IMG/VR virus record: IMGVR_UViG_3300018428_000042
Coordinates: 1-47,313 of that record
Source: a virus
Strand: one strand, 5' to 3'
DNA length: 47,313 nucleotides
Both the position numbers and the translations under genes were made by a program. Below the pieces are notes generated by a model. That model saw only the letters and a program-made list of their open reading frames with translations. It made no database searches and had not been told where the DNA came from. Below are positions 6,531-15,599 of the stretch, in pieces (within the stretch, counting starts at the first letter, position 1; every line of letters starts with the position of its first letter).

Positions 6531-7688
6531 CTAGTAGTTCATAGGTTGGCTTAAATATTGGTCCTTTTTCCATCTACTCAAAATTAGTTTTCTATTATGG
6601 TTTGCAATTTCTCTTACAGCAGGCAACCATTGCTTACGCAATATATTTTCTGGCATGTTACATAACCTTTCAACTTCATCCAAAATTGCTAACATTCTTT
6701 CACCGTTATCTAAAATATTATCATATGATTCGTTTATCAATGGTTCATATGTTTTATATCCTAACTTTTTTAAATATTGTAGACTATTAGGTGCAGTAAC
6801 CATTATAAATGGATGACCCATGCCAATAGTTTTAAAAATCTTTTCACTTAAAAATGGTGTTCCTTCAAAGTATGTTGTTTCATTTACAATACTAAAATAA
6901 GTTTCGGTATAGTAGTTATTAATAGTAGATTCATGAATTGCTCTATTAGTAACTAGGTCTTCTGTATCTAAATAAAAAGGCGGTAAAGTTTTTACATCTT
7001 CATTTTCTTTGAACAAGTTAGATAGTCTACTGTTGTCTTTAAAAATATTTTGCAATTGTGTATACACTGTGTTCCAATTTTTTCCATCATCACTTGGAGC
7101 AAAACTTATGTAACCGTATTCTAGTAATTTTTTTGATTTTAATAATGTTATAAGGAACGGTCTATGTAATCTCCATCTTCTATTAAGATTTATAAATTTT
7201 TTTGTGTATCTTTTCTTCTTCGGCAAAGCAGCCTCAGACCTTTGTGCAGCATCTCTACCAGTTGCTTCAAATAAACTAAACCAATCAACCTTTATCTCAG
7301 GTAATTGTAATCTTTTTGCTAACTTTGCTACATGCAAGTTCATAGTAGGAACTGCGCTGAGAAATATAATTTGTTCTGCAGGAATTGTATGCGCCATTAC
7401 AATATCTTTGTAAATTGCCTCCGCACATTCTAAAAAATGCTCTAGTGCATTATCTAACATAAGGAATACTTCTTTTTTCCTAATCTTAACTAAAATTTCT
7501 TCAGGAACAATTTTGTTTATAGGAAACATTCGAAAACTATCTGCATTTGAAAACTGTATATAGAAAAAGTCATAAGGAGCATTTTCTTTTGCATAATAAC
7601 CTACATTAGGAGAAATTTTTACAACTTCTTTGTCATGTAAACTATAAGTTTTTACATACAATAGATTGTGTTTGTTTATACAAGGCAT
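6531..7688 (-). CDS. glycosyltransferase-like protein, 385 aa (TEKIFK/GHP family)
   Basis: The clearest part is at about residues 263-295: FSIVNETTYFEGTPFLSEKI followed by FKTIGMGHPFI. A near-identical block occurs in the protein at 8436-9668. This E-K-x-F-K..(x)GHPF(I/V) pattern resembles the nucleotide-sugar-binding segment of GT10/GT-B-type glycosyltransferases and of marine phage proteins annotated as such; I call it by resemblance only. A basic stretch RRWRLHRPFLITLLKSK at about 169-185 precedes it. The start overlaps the SGNH hydrolase stop by one base (TAATG). No signal peptide. It is the last gene of the overlapping cassette. Confidence 0.55.
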   Translation of the reverse strand: MPCINKHNLLYVKTYSLHDKEVVKISPNVGYYAKENAPYDFFYIQFSNADSFRMFPINKIVPEEILVKIRKKEVFLMLDNALEHFLECAEAIYKDIVMAHTIPAEQIIFLSAVPTMNLHVAKLAKRLQLPEIKVDWFSLFEATGRDAAQRSEAALPKKKRYTKKFINLNRRWRLHRPFLITLLKSKKLLEYGYISFAPSDDGKNWNTVYTQLQNIFKDNSRLSNLFKENEDVKTLPPFYLDTEDLVTNRAIHESTINNYYTETYFSIVNETTYFEGTPFLSEKIFKTIGMGHPFIMVTAPNSLQYLKKLGYKTYEPLINESYDNILDNGERMLAILDEVERLCNMPENILRKQWLPAVREIANHNRKLILSRWKKDQYLSQPMNY

Positions 7689-8449
7689 TATAGTCTATTA
7701 ACTCCTGAAGGTGGCCAAAAGCCTAAAGTGTCATCTAGTGACTTACATAATAAAACTTTCTTTTCATATTCTTCTGCAAACTGTGTCATTTTATCAGTAA
7801 CATTAAAAAAATGCTTAATATATTTTAGGTGACCTAATGGAGTAGGATGATAGTCTACAGTTTGTCCTTTGCCTCCCCAACCCTTGATTGGTGTTGCTGG
7901 CCATTTACCTTGATATACAACATCAACAATGCTAGGTTTTATGCTTTTTACAGTATTAGAATATAATTCTAAAACATCATCTAAAGGATTTTCATTTAAA
8001 TTATCTACAATTTTTAGTTCTTCAAAGTCTGTCATTTTAAACATATCAATGTCTGCAGAAACTTTTTCAAGATAGCATTTTGTAAGTTCTATTAATGCTA
8101 GATCTCTAATCATATAAAACCGATCATCTGCCCACTTTGCAACAAAGTTATTATCAAATACACCTTGACTGTAAATATTACCAGGCGTCTCCCAGGTTCC
8201 TTTTTTATATCTATCTTCTCTAGATACTGAACTCCACATAACCATTACTAAATCATCTTTGTTAAATTTATGAGTTAGATTTGCTTCTACAATTGAATTG
8301 GAAATAAAAAGATTACCGCCACCGCTTCTTCCATAATTATAGTATTTAGGAATTTCTTGAGCTATAATGTCTGCCCAAGTTGGCCATGAATATTTTGTAA
8401 GGCTACACCCAAAAGCAAAAAATCTTTTATATTCATTAAATGGTTTCAT
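7688..8449 (-). CDS. SGNH/GDSL-type hydrolase-like protein, 253 aa
   Basis: Block I is FAFGCSLTK (nucleophile Ser in GCS rather than GDS). Block II is the Gly of YGRSGGGN. Block V is DYHPTPLGHLKYI, giving the Asp-x-x-His-type pair near the C-terminus. The block III Asn is not obvious (VMWSSVSRED), so the oxyanion hole may be altered. SGNH enzymes remove or transfer acyl groups on glycans. I chose the ATG at 8449 rather than an upstream start at 8479, because MKPFNEYKRFF leads straight into block I and GAG precedes it. It sits between two glycosyltransferase-like paralogues, with 14- and 1-base overlaps, suggesting glycan acylation or deacylation. Confidence 0.7.
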   Translation of the reverse strand: MKPFNEYKRFFAFGCSLTKYSWPTWADIIAQEIPKYYNYGRSGGGNLFISNSIVEANLTHKFNKDDLVMVMWSSVSREDRYKKGTWETPGNIYSQGVFDNNFVAKWADDRFYMIRDLALIELTKCYLEKVSADIDMFKMTDFEELKIVDNLNENPLDDVLELYSNTVKSIKPSIVDVVYQGKWPATPIKGWGGKGQTVDYHPTPLGHLKYIKHFFNVTDKMTQFAEEYEKKVLLCKSLDDTLGFWPPSGVNRL

Positions 8450-9668
8450 CGAAATACTCTTTAGTGTTGTCAACTGCAAACTGTATTGCTTCTTTGTAAA
8501 AATCTCTTGATCTAATTAAATCAAAATTATATTGAATTGTATCTAAACTTTTTTCTAATTTAGCAATTTTTTCTTCTGGTTTAAGATTACACCAATTCTT
8601 CAAAACATTTTGAGTAGTGTTAAATCTTTCAACAGGATCTATAATATCATTATACGAAGGATCAATATCACACCAATCAATTTTAAAACCCATATCTGCA
8701 AGACTTCTTAGTGTGCCTTGAGATGCAAATAATATTAAAGGATGGCCTAGCATTATAGGCTTAAAAATTTTCTCTGTTATAAATGCAACATCGTGAATAA
8801 AAATTGTTTCTGTAATTACACTTAATAAACTGTTTTCATATATTTCAGTATTATATTGATTTGCTGCATTTGTATTAGACCAATCGCCGTCTACAAATCT
8901 AGGAAAATATTTTTTTATTTCACTGTAATCTTCTCCTAATAACAGTAAAGTTTCTTGGTCATGTAATTGTATTTGATTGCCGCTAACTATTCCTTTAGAT
9001 AAAATATTGTCCTTTATACATCTATACATGTGTGCGCCGCGTTGAGGCCTATAAACTCTATTTAGACTATTAAAGTCTTTAGCATTAGGATTTGCCATTG
9101 CATATTTTATTACAGGAGTTGTTACCATATTATTATCAACAAATATATGTCCAAAGTGGTTACTATACATAACATCGTATACTTTAGGAAAATTATGTTT
9201 TTTAAGCCATTTGTTATATTGTCTAGAAATTTTTTCGTTACCCTGCAAAATTAATACACTATTACTTGGCAATTTTAATTTATTAACACAATTATATGTA
9301 GACAAAAAACAATCCCAATCCTGTGTTACCATAGGACCGCCTTCTCTATCAGCATTAATTACTAACCTTAACTTTTTATCTTTTACAAGGTTTATAATCT
9401 GCTCTGGCAAACATTCTAAAATATGTTTATCGGGTGCACCTATATTTTGTAGAACACCTGCCCACCACTGAGGATCTCCTCTTACATCTACAAAATAAAT
9501 GCCTGGTTCATTTATGTCACCTAGCAATGATACATCAAATTTCATTTCTTGTGCTACTTTTTTTATAGGAGCACCAGGTGCAATTAACCAATAATCGTTT
9601 GTTCCATTAAAGGCTAAATTATTTTGATTTGACTGGTTATTATCTAATGTATCAAAGTATATCTTCAT
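8436..9668 (-). CDS. glycosyltransferase-like protein, 410 aa (TEKIFK/GHP family)
   Basis: Residues about 281-312 read SVITETIFIHDVAFITEKIF then KPIMLGHPLI, the same block as in the 6531-7688 protein. Both are followed by a (G)F/YK...(D/N)...YDxI(L/I)D segment (here MGFKIDWCDIDPSYNDIIDP). The N-terminal half contains YWLIAPGAPIKK and a VRGDPQWWAG segment without a recognised motif. I regard it as a GT-B-like glycosyltransferase by family resemblance. It overlaps the adjacent SGNH gene by 14 bases and the radical SAM gene by one base. The two proteins are paralogous in their C-terminal halves but diverged at the N-terminus, suggesting different acceptors. Confidence 0.55.
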   Translation of the reverse strand: MKIYFDTLDNNQSNQNNLAFNGTNDYWLIAPGAPIKKVAQEMKFDVSLLGDINEPGIYFVDVRGDPQWWAGVLQNIGAPDKHILECLPEQIINLVKDKKLRLVINADREGGPMVTQDWDCFLSTYNCVNKLKLPSNSVLILQGNEKISRQYNKWLKKHNFPKVYDVMYSNHFGHIFVDNNMVTTPVIKYAMANPNAKDFNSLNRVYRPQRGAHMYRCIKDNILSKGIVSGNQIQLHDQETLLLLGEDYSEIKKYFPRFVDGDWSNTNAANQYNTEIYENSLLSVITETIFIHDVAFITEKIFKPIMLGHPLILFASQGTLRSLADMGFKIDWCDIDPSYNDIIDPVERFNTTQNVLKNWCNLKPEEKIAKLEKSLDTIQYNFDLIRSRDFYKEAIQFAVDNTKEYFDETI

Positions 9669-10852
9669 TAAAATAACTCCTCTAGTTCTGGGAAGGTATT
9701 TTTTATATTTTCATTACGTTTAATATCATAATAACTTATTTCTTTCCTAAAAAGATCAATTAATTTTTTATTATGATTGATAGATTTTAATTCATTTATA
9801 ACTGCTTGTAATGCGTATTCTATGTTTCCACTTTTATTTTTTGCATATTGTTCAAGTTTCGTTATTATTCCTTTTCTTTCAACATCAGTAAGTAAACTTA
9901 AACTAAGAAAGTCTGGATTAATTACATTGTAAAAATGAGGATTGTAATTGTCTACATCTATAAGATTATTGTCTATCATATAATCAATAAATTGTGTGAG
10001 TGTTTTTATATTAAGTATACTAACCACTGTGTTTGTTTGTAAGTGAATATGAGGTGCTTCATCCTTTATTTTCCTTAGGTTATCTTCTACAACAGTCCAA
10101 TCTGTTCCATGACGAATATATTCAGCCCTGTTACCCCAACTATCAAGACTTGCACCTATATATACATTTGAGAATTTTTTCCACATTTCTAATACGTTTT
10201 TGTTTTTATAACCAAGCACACTCATATTAGAATTATATCTTAGTTTCACATCTGTTCTGTTATTTTCTATTAAATATTCTAAGATATCATAATGCTTATC
10301 AGTTAACAAAGGTTCTCCGCCTGCAAAGTAAAACTCTTCTATAGTGTCAAAGTGTGGTAAAAACTGTTCATACAACGCATCATTGTTTACTCCTCCTGCA
10401 AATGTAAAAACTTTTTTATTACCATGCTCTACAGCCCAACTACTAGAATAAAGTGGTCCACATGATCTACATTTAAAATTACATATGTTACTCCATCTTA
10501 CATCAAGATATCTTAATTTAAAATCATCTACAGAGCCATCTTCATTGGTTTCATTGACTGCACTATCAATATATTTGCTAAACTGTTCATTACTATGCTT
10601 GCGAAAACTTGAGTTGCCAGCATCTTCATCTCGATAACATGCATTACATTGGCTACACTTTTTGCCTGCCAGCATGTTTTTCCTCATGTCTTTAAAATTT
10701 TTATTATTAAAAATATTTTCTATTTTTGCGTTTTGAACATTACCCATAGGTTGTTGCCAATCACCTACACAACAAGGCAGAACACTTCCATCTGGGTTGG
10801 AGTATAGATGTATCCAGGGTAAAATGCAAAAAGTTTTAGTTGGCGCAGTCAT
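9668..10852 (-). CDS. radical SAM protein with N-terminal twitch/SPASM-like module
   Basis: The radical SAM cluster motif is CNFKCRSC at residues 124-131 and FAGGEPLL is the GGE motif. Before it, residues 9-72 reproduce a SPASM/twitch cysteine pattern: FCILPWIHL, DGSVLPCC, MGNVQN.KIENIF, then CSQCNAC. In most SPASM enzymes this module follows the core; here it precedes it, matching the N-terminal-twitch radical SAM family. These proteins likely hold an auxiliary Fe-S cluster and modify peptides or sugars; substrates are unknown. ATG at 10852 is preferred over an in-frame TTG at 10867, with GAGAAA upstream. It overlaps the next radical SAM gene's end by 17 bases. Confidence 0.8.
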   Translation of the reverse strand: MTAPTKTFCILPWIHLYSNPDGSVLPCCVGDWQQPMGNVQNAKIENIFNNKNFKDMRKNMLAGKKCSQCNACYRDEDAGNSSFRKHSNEQFSKYIDSAVNETNEDGSVDDFKLRYLDVRWSNICNFKCRSCGPLYSSSWAVEHGNKKVFTFAGGVNNDALYEQFLPHFDTIEEFYFAGGEPLLTDKHYDILEYLIENNRTDVKLRYNSNMSVLGYKNKNVLEMWKKFSNVYIGASLDSWGNRAEYIRHGTDWTVVEDNLRKIKDEAPHIHLQTNTVVSILNIKTLTQFIDYMIDNNLIDVDNYNPHFYNVINPDFLSLSLLTDVERKGIITKLEQYAKNKSGNIEYALQAVINELKSINHNKKLIDLFRKEISYYDIKRNENIKNTFPELEELF

Positions 10853-12197
10853 AGTAAAATTTCTCAAGTTCAGGAAATGTTTTTATAAAGTCAACATTTC
10901 TACGTCTATCATATTCAGTAAACCAATTATAAAAATCTTTTCTGCCTTCTGCAATTCTATCTTCAGAGTAATTGGTGCTAGACATATAGTCTACCACTCG
11001 TCTAAACTTTTCGTATTCTAAAATACTAAACTTATGTCTGTCGGCATCATCTAAATTATCTGCAATAAACTGCAAATGCTTTTTCATGTATGGAATGAAT
11101 TCTTCTTTAGGAAGTATATTCATGTCATACTGTAATGGCTCTTTTAGATATGGAGTATCAAATCTAATTCTTTGCCACTTTGTTTGATTATCGCTATTAT
11201 ATTTCTTACGCCAATATAAAAACTTTTCCAATAGTTTGTTAAAATTTGTTACAGTAAGTATATTGAATGTAACCATAAAAGTTAATGGCATATTTGTCTT
11301 AGTCATATAGGTATCAAAATTCTTTTCCCATAATTCTAAATCTAAACCTGTTCTGATATATTCTGCTTGCGGCCCCCATGTATCCATGCTTGTGAAAACT
11401 TTAAAATCTTTAATGCAACCGTTTTCTACAAGGCTATTAACTTTGTTTGCAAAACGTTCAATTAACTTAGGTTTCACACCAAAGTTTGAATTTATGTTTA
11501 ATTCTAAGTTAGGCATAGGATTACGTTCAAGTTCATCAAACATACGCCATGTGCTTTGTTGTAGTAAAGGTTCTCCGCCTGTTATACGCAAGATGGTTAG
11601 AGTTTTACGAAGCTCTGGCCACCATTTCCAAAACGCCTTTACGTATGGATTGTTTTCTTCTTCATACACCTGAAACCAATCAATATCATTTCTATGATTT
11701 TTCACCATAGTATAAGGACCATTATCACGTATTTCTTTATGATAAGAACTTGAATGTTTTGGATGACAATAACCGCATTTAAAATTACATTCATTACCAA
11801 ATGATATTTCAACATATTGTGGATTTACATCTGCCATAGGATCTTTTTTAATAGCATCAAATCTTTCTTTAGTATAGATACTAGCATTTCTCTCTTTACG
11901 ATCACTTATGTAATCTTTACCCATGCATTCTATATTCCAGCAGTATTGGCATCCGCTGGGTTTCTCTCCGTTAATCATAGCCTGTCTTTCAGATTTTTTC
12001 TGAGGTGTGTTATGCAATAGACTTGGATTTTCTTCGAGACCCTCCAGCGGAATCTTGTGTGGAGCAGGATGATAACAACTGTGTGTTTCTCCTGTTTGTA
12101 AATAAATTGTTGTGTGGTGCCATTTTGCTAAACAAAATGTCGGAGACACTTCGTCCATCATAGGTTCAAAACTTTGTATTCTTTCTTTATCTTTCAT
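10836..12197 (-). CDS. radical SAM protein with N-terminal twitch-like cysteines, 453 aa
   Basis: CNFKCGYC at residues 137-144 is the CX3CX2C [4Fe-4S]/SAM motif, and RITGGEPLLQQS is the GGE motif. The N-terminus carries Cys22 (FCLAKWHH), Cys41 (HSCYHPAP) and the C83-C86-C91 cluster (SGCQYCWNIEC), a degenerate version of the twitch module seen in its neighbour. The C-terminal region is longer than in the neighbour. Two adjacent paralogues that differ in their auxiliary cysteines suggest two successive or cooperating radical reactions. Overlaps of 11 and 17 bases with its neighbours indicate coupled translation. Reaction and substrate cannot be deduced. Confidence 0.8.
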   Translation of the reverse strand: MKDKERIQSFEPMMDEVSPTFCLAKWHHTTIYLQTGETHSCYHPAPHKIPLEGLEENPSLLHNTPQKKSERQAMINGEKPSGCQYCWNIECMGKDYISDRKERNASIYTKERFDAIKKDPMADVNPQYVEISFGNECNFKCGYCHPKHSSSYHKEIRDNGPYTMVKNHRNDIDWFQVYEEENNPYVKAFWKWWPELRKTLTILRITGGEPLLQQSTWRMFDELERNPMPNLELNINSNFGVKPKLIERFANKVNSLVENGCIKDFKVFTSMDTWGPQAEYIRTGLDLELWEKNFDTYMTKTNMPLTFMVTFNILTVTNFNKLLEKFLYWRKKYNSDNQTKWQRIRFDTPYLKEPLQYDMNILPKEEFIPYMKKHLQFIADNLDDADRHKFSILEYEKFRRVVDYMSSTNYSEDRIAEGRKDFYNWFTEYDRRRNVDFIKTFPELEKFYYDCAN

Positions 12198-13233
12198 CGA
12201 ACCTTTCCTTTAACCATTCAAAATCGTTTATCTTATACAGTGCTTCAATATTATTACTGTTTTGCTTTCCGTATTCTCTACCTTCTTTCGCCCCTCTAAT
12301 AGAATATTCTCCATACAGTTTATCTGCTCCTACATTACACCATGTATCTAATCTTTTTGTAGTTTCTGTATCGTCTTGTCTATCTATTATTCTACTAGAC
12401 AACTTTACACATTCTCTAAAAGCACTTTTCCAAGTTGTGAACGGATCTGTGTTAATAATTGTCGAATTTGCAACAGTATCCATTGGCCTAAAACTATCTG
12501 AAATACTTGTTGTCATATCAGGTTTAGTTGTATCCATATCTATTGTAAGTTTTCTTGGAAAAAGTTTTACACCGCCATAGCCATATTCTAAATCGTTTAT
12601 TGGATTTTTACTTCTCCAAACATAAACACTTTTTCTTGCATTGAAATCATAGTAAGGTATTTGCATATCAAATTTAAAGTCATCTAAAACGTCAGCATCA
12701 GCATCAACAATGTAAAACATTTCTGTTGTTGCTTTTTTTGCTGCTTCAATGTGTGCAAAATGTATTCCTTTTACATCACGTGTCCATTGTGCGTTTGGAA
12801 CTTTCTTAATTAATTTGTTATAATTTTCTGTAGCAAATTTTTCATAATAAGAAATAAAAGCGACGTCATAAGGTTTAGGTTGTGTTGCGACTGTATCTAT
12901 TTCTTTTTTGTTTGTAAAAAATCTATAATCCCATTCTCTTTGCAAAATTTTTGCAGATTTGGGAAATATACACACACCGTCAAAATAATCTCCATTCTTA
13001 AATACATGCACATACTTGCTATCCCACTCAGGAATTTTGTAATCAAAAGTAAAACTATTTTGTATTTCTAAATTATCCCATACTACCCAGAAATGTTTAG
13101 TAAATGATTTTTTTGCAACATCTGTAAAAGTTTTTGCATTTTCTATTTTTTGCGCAGAAGGAAATCGTGACTTGAATTTAGTCCAAGCATCGCTATCTAT
13201 ATTGTTGTTGCTTACAAAAAAAATATCATACAT
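12187..13233 (-). CDS. glycosyltransferase-like protein with duplicated GT-A half-domains, 348 aa
   Basis: The second domain (about residue 121 on) begins PYDVAFISYYEKFATENYNK and has a DADAD metal-binding motif at 177-181. YGYGGVKLFPRKL and DPFTTWKSAFRECVKLS follow, both shared with the gene at 13226-14131. The first about 110 residues repeat the same layout (MYDIFFVSNNNIDSDAWTKF...FDYKIPEWDSKYVHVFKN...GVCIFPKSA), but the DxD position reads VWDN. This copy is therefore probably a catalytically dead duplicate. The donor sugar is unknown. The start overlaps the upstream gene by eight bases. The duplication is my reading by eye. Confidence 0.65.
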   Translation of the reverse strand: MYDIFFVSNNNIDSDAWTKFKSRFPSAQKIENAKTFTDVAKKSFTKHFWVVWDNLEIQNSFTFDYKIPEWDSKYVHVFKNGDYFDGVCIFPKSAKILQREWDYRFFTNKKEIDTVATQPKPYDVAFISYYEKFATENYNKLIKKVPNAQWTRDVKGIHFAHIEAAKKATTEMFYIVDADADVLDDFKFDMQIPYYDFNARKSVYVWRSKNPINDLEYGYGGVKLFPRKLTIDMDTTKPDMTTSISDSFRPMDTVANSTIINTDPFTTWKSAFRECVKLSSRIIDRQDDTETTKRLDTWCNVGADKLYGEYSIRGAKEGREYGKQNSNNIEALYKINDFEWLKERFDER

Positions 13234-14131
13234 AAGTTTGACTGTAATATGTTTTACCTAAATTAATAGACTCTTCATAAAGATCCATAACATATTTGCT
13301 CATCGAAGGATCTAAATTAGGATAGTTAAAACCTAGTTGTTCTCGTAATTCGCTACCTAAGCGTTTTATTTCTTGTTCTAATCCAAAGCCATCTTCGTAT
13401 TGCTTACATTGATCATTATAAAGATTTCTTAACGATTCAAAATCTCTTACCTGCACATGATCCCAATCAGTGCAATTTGTTAAGTATGTTCCTAGTCTTG
13501 CTCCATATATTGCAAACAAACCGTTTTCAACATGACTACCTACTGTGCTCCACATTCTTAACCTATGAATATTGTGCCACCATACTCTTTTTTCTATATC
13601 TTGTGGCGGAACTTTAAGTCCTCCATCTAGTGTCATTTTAACACCTTCACGAAATCCAGCTCTCCATGCCATAAATGGATCAAAATTTATAATTGTATCG
13701 CTGAACGTCACAGGAAAATTTCTGTAGCCTGTTTCCCAACAAAAATCTACTTGTGCTCTTTCTGAATCTGCATTCTCATGTGTTTTCATGTTTAGGACAT
13801 GATCTTTGTTCCATAACTTTAATCCGCCGTTACCATAACGCAGTCCGTTAACATTGTTGCGTCCGCACCAACTGTATGCACGGATGTCTGGATTGTCCAT
13901 ATCAATTTCTATATCAAAGAATTCTGGATACACAATATTATCTGCATCAACTGTTAACACCCAATCAGTTTCTGATTGTTCTGCTGCGGCTTTGTGTGCA
14001 TGATCTGATCCTTTTACTCCGTGTATGCGTTTAGCCCACGGAACCTTATTACATAGGTCTGCGTAGTGTAGATCAGCATTTGGCTCATCGTAACTTAAAA
14101 AGAATACATCAAACTCTACAACTTTTTTCAT
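13226..14131 (-). CDS. GT-A-type glycosyltransferase-like protein, 301 aa
   Basis: A GT-A start (FDVFFLSYDEPNADLHYADL) is followed by VLTVDADNIVYPEF, where D62-A63-D64 is the DxD motif that binds metal and nucleotide-sugar phosphate. LRYGNGGLKLWNK and TIINFDPFMAWRAGFREGVKM are shared with the paralogue at 12187-13233. Length is normal for a single-domain GT-A enzyme. There is no membrane segment, so it acts in the cytoplasm. The ATG overlaps the upstream stop by four bases. It is the single-domain relative of the duplicated protein downstream and may act on the same glycan. Confidence 0.7.
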   Translation of the reverse strand: MKKVVEFDVFFLSYDEPNADLHYADLCNKVPWAKRIHGVKGSDHAHKAAAEQSETDWVLTVDADNIVYPEFFDIEIDMDNPDIRAYSWCGRNNVNGLRYGNGGLKLWNKDHVLNMKTHENADSERAQVDFCWETGYRNFPVTFSDTIINFDPFMAWRAGFREGVKMTLDGGLKVPPQDIEKRVWWHNIHRLRMWSTVGSHVENGLFAIYGARLGTYLTNCTDWDHVQVRDFESLRNLYNDQCKQYEDGFGLEQEIKRLGSELREQLGFNYPNLDPSMSKYVMDLYEESINLGKTYYSQTYV

Positions 14132-14772
14132 TTTTCCTCAATCACATAATTTTTAAGTAATCTTCTTGTGTAAACACTAAATTTTTCAGGACATTTAATA
14201 TTAAAACTTTTTGCTTGCCCTGAAATATCAGAAAGTTTTACATCTACTTTGTCATAAACAATATGTGGGTCATTGTATTCAGTAATTGAAAAACTTAAAA
14301 CTGTTTCTCCATCCCAAAACATTTTTCGTTTAACAATAGGATGCCATTTTTTATCAAGTTTATGAGTTCCGCCTAGCTCTTCTGATAATTTTACAGTTAG
14401 TCTGCTAGACTTCTTATCATATTCAAGAAATACATCTGGTTTTTCTATACTGCTCCACTCTGTGTTTACTATCCTGTGTAAAACATCATCTATTTTAAAT
14501 AGATCCTTTTGTTCTACAATCTCAAGTTCACCAGCATTAGGATCTATAAAACATTTGCTTAATTTAATTTCTCCTGATATAATTGCCTCTGCTTGAGTTG
14601 AATCTAGTGCAAGTGTATTTGGATACTTTTCCTTGTCGATACTATAATCAGGACCGACCGTCAACACTTTACCTGTCTCACTATCAAATGCAGCCAGATA
14701 ATTTATAGGATCAGGTTTGTAATTTTTAATCCATTCATCAAAATCTGGCAGATCTTTTATGTCTTTTTCCAT
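14128..14772 (-). CDS. conserved-type phage protein of unknown function, 214 aa
   Basis: The first about 100 residues (INYLAAFDSETGKVLTVGPD, AIISGEIKLSKCFIDPNAGE, FKIDDVLHRIV) have a regular beta-strand rhythm with no catalytic motif. The C-terminal half (VFLEYDKKSSRLTVKLSEEL, VLSFSITEYNDPHIVYD) looks like a beta-sandwich. It lies inside the glycosyltransferase operon, overlapping neighbours by 16 and 4 bases. It could be a structural acceptor, a carbohydrate-binding protein or an assembly factor; nothing decides between these. It has one cysteine and no signal peptide. Confidence 0.65.
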   Translation of the reverse strand: MEKDIKDLPDFDEWIKNYKPDPINYLAAFDSETGKVLTVGPDYSIDKEKYPNTLALDSTQAEAIISGEIKLSKCFIDPNAGELEIVEQKDLFKIDDVLHRIVNTEWSSIEKPDVFLEYDKKSSRLTVKLSEELGGTHKLDKKWHPIVKRKMFWDGETVLSFSITEYNDPHIVYDKVDVKLSDISGQAKSFNIKCPEKFSVYTRRLLKNYVIEEK

Positions 14773-15599
14773 GCTATTTCCTCCAATATATTAATTGTTT
14801 CTGCCGTTACTTTTTCTTTATCAACATAATGAACAATATCATGTTGCTGATAATTACCTATTTTAATTCTTCCTTTTCTATCAATGTAAAACCCTACATG
14901 ATCAAAAACATTGTCGGCCGGATAAGGCCAATTCTGTAACATTCCTTTGCAATGCACTACTCTTGGAAAACTAAGAGGATATGATATGTCATCAGCAATA
15001 CCTAAAATCTTTGCTGCTAAAGAAAACGCTTCATCTGTTCCTATAACACTAGGTTTATAAGCACTTAAAAAATTATTTGCATACACTTCAGGATTTTCAA
15101 TTATTTCTCTATTAAGATCAAAAAATTCTTCCATCATTGGATTAAATTTTTTAAAAAATGTAAAATAAGAATATAAGTTAGGTAATTCATTTGCTGTAAA
15201 GCATTTTCTATAATGATCACTTGTAACTTTTTCTCCTCTATAGGTATATGCACTGTTTGCAACATAAAGATTACAGTTTTTAATGAAATAATCTATCCAA
15301 TGACTGTAGTCTCTAGTAAAAATCATATCGGCATCTAAACAAACAGTCGCTTCCCATGGTGATAAAAAATCCATATACGAACGACCATCCCAGTGTTTAT
15401 GCTCTTTGTTTTCAATTACTTCATCAAATACCCACGGCGAGGTTAAATTTTTCAGTCTTTCTTTATCATCAACAACCAGAGCAACCTTATCATAACCTTC
15501 TTTTTGAGTATTTTTAATGCTAAGTGCTAGAGCATAGGCAAGATTCAGATAATTTGTATCTTCTTTATCATTAACAATTATTAAATATCCAAATGTCAT
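14757..15599 (-). CDS. GT8-like glycosyltransferase, 280 aa
   Basis: The protein opens with a Rossmann-like GT-A half (MTFGYLIIVNDKEDTNYLNL, KVALVVDDKERLKNL). ATVCLDADMIFTRDYSHWID follows, with the DxD motif D89-A90-D91 in the context typical of GT8-type retaining enzymes (LDAD...). VIGTDEAFSLAAKILGI and VHCKGMLQNWPYP are consistent with the distal metal/donor-binding part; GT8 enzymes keep a late H.....KPW-like segment. It overlaps the upstream glycosyltransferase by four bases (ATGA). Donor and acceptor are unknown. Family-level confidence is moderate to good. Confidence 0.7.
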   Translation of the reverse strand: MTFGYLIIVNDKEDTNYLNLAYALALSIKNTQKEGYDKVALVVDDKERLKNLTSPWVFDEVIENKEHKHWDGRSYMDFLSPWEATVCLDADMIFTRDYSHWIDYFIKNCNLYVANSAYTYRGEKVTSDHYRKCFTANELPNLYSYFTFFKKFNPMMEEFFDLNREIIENPEVYANNFLSAYKPSVIGTDEAFSLAAKILGIADDISYPLSFPRVVHCKGMLQNWPYPADNVFDHVGFYIDRKGRIKIGNYQQHDIVHYVDKEKVTAETINILEEIAWKKT

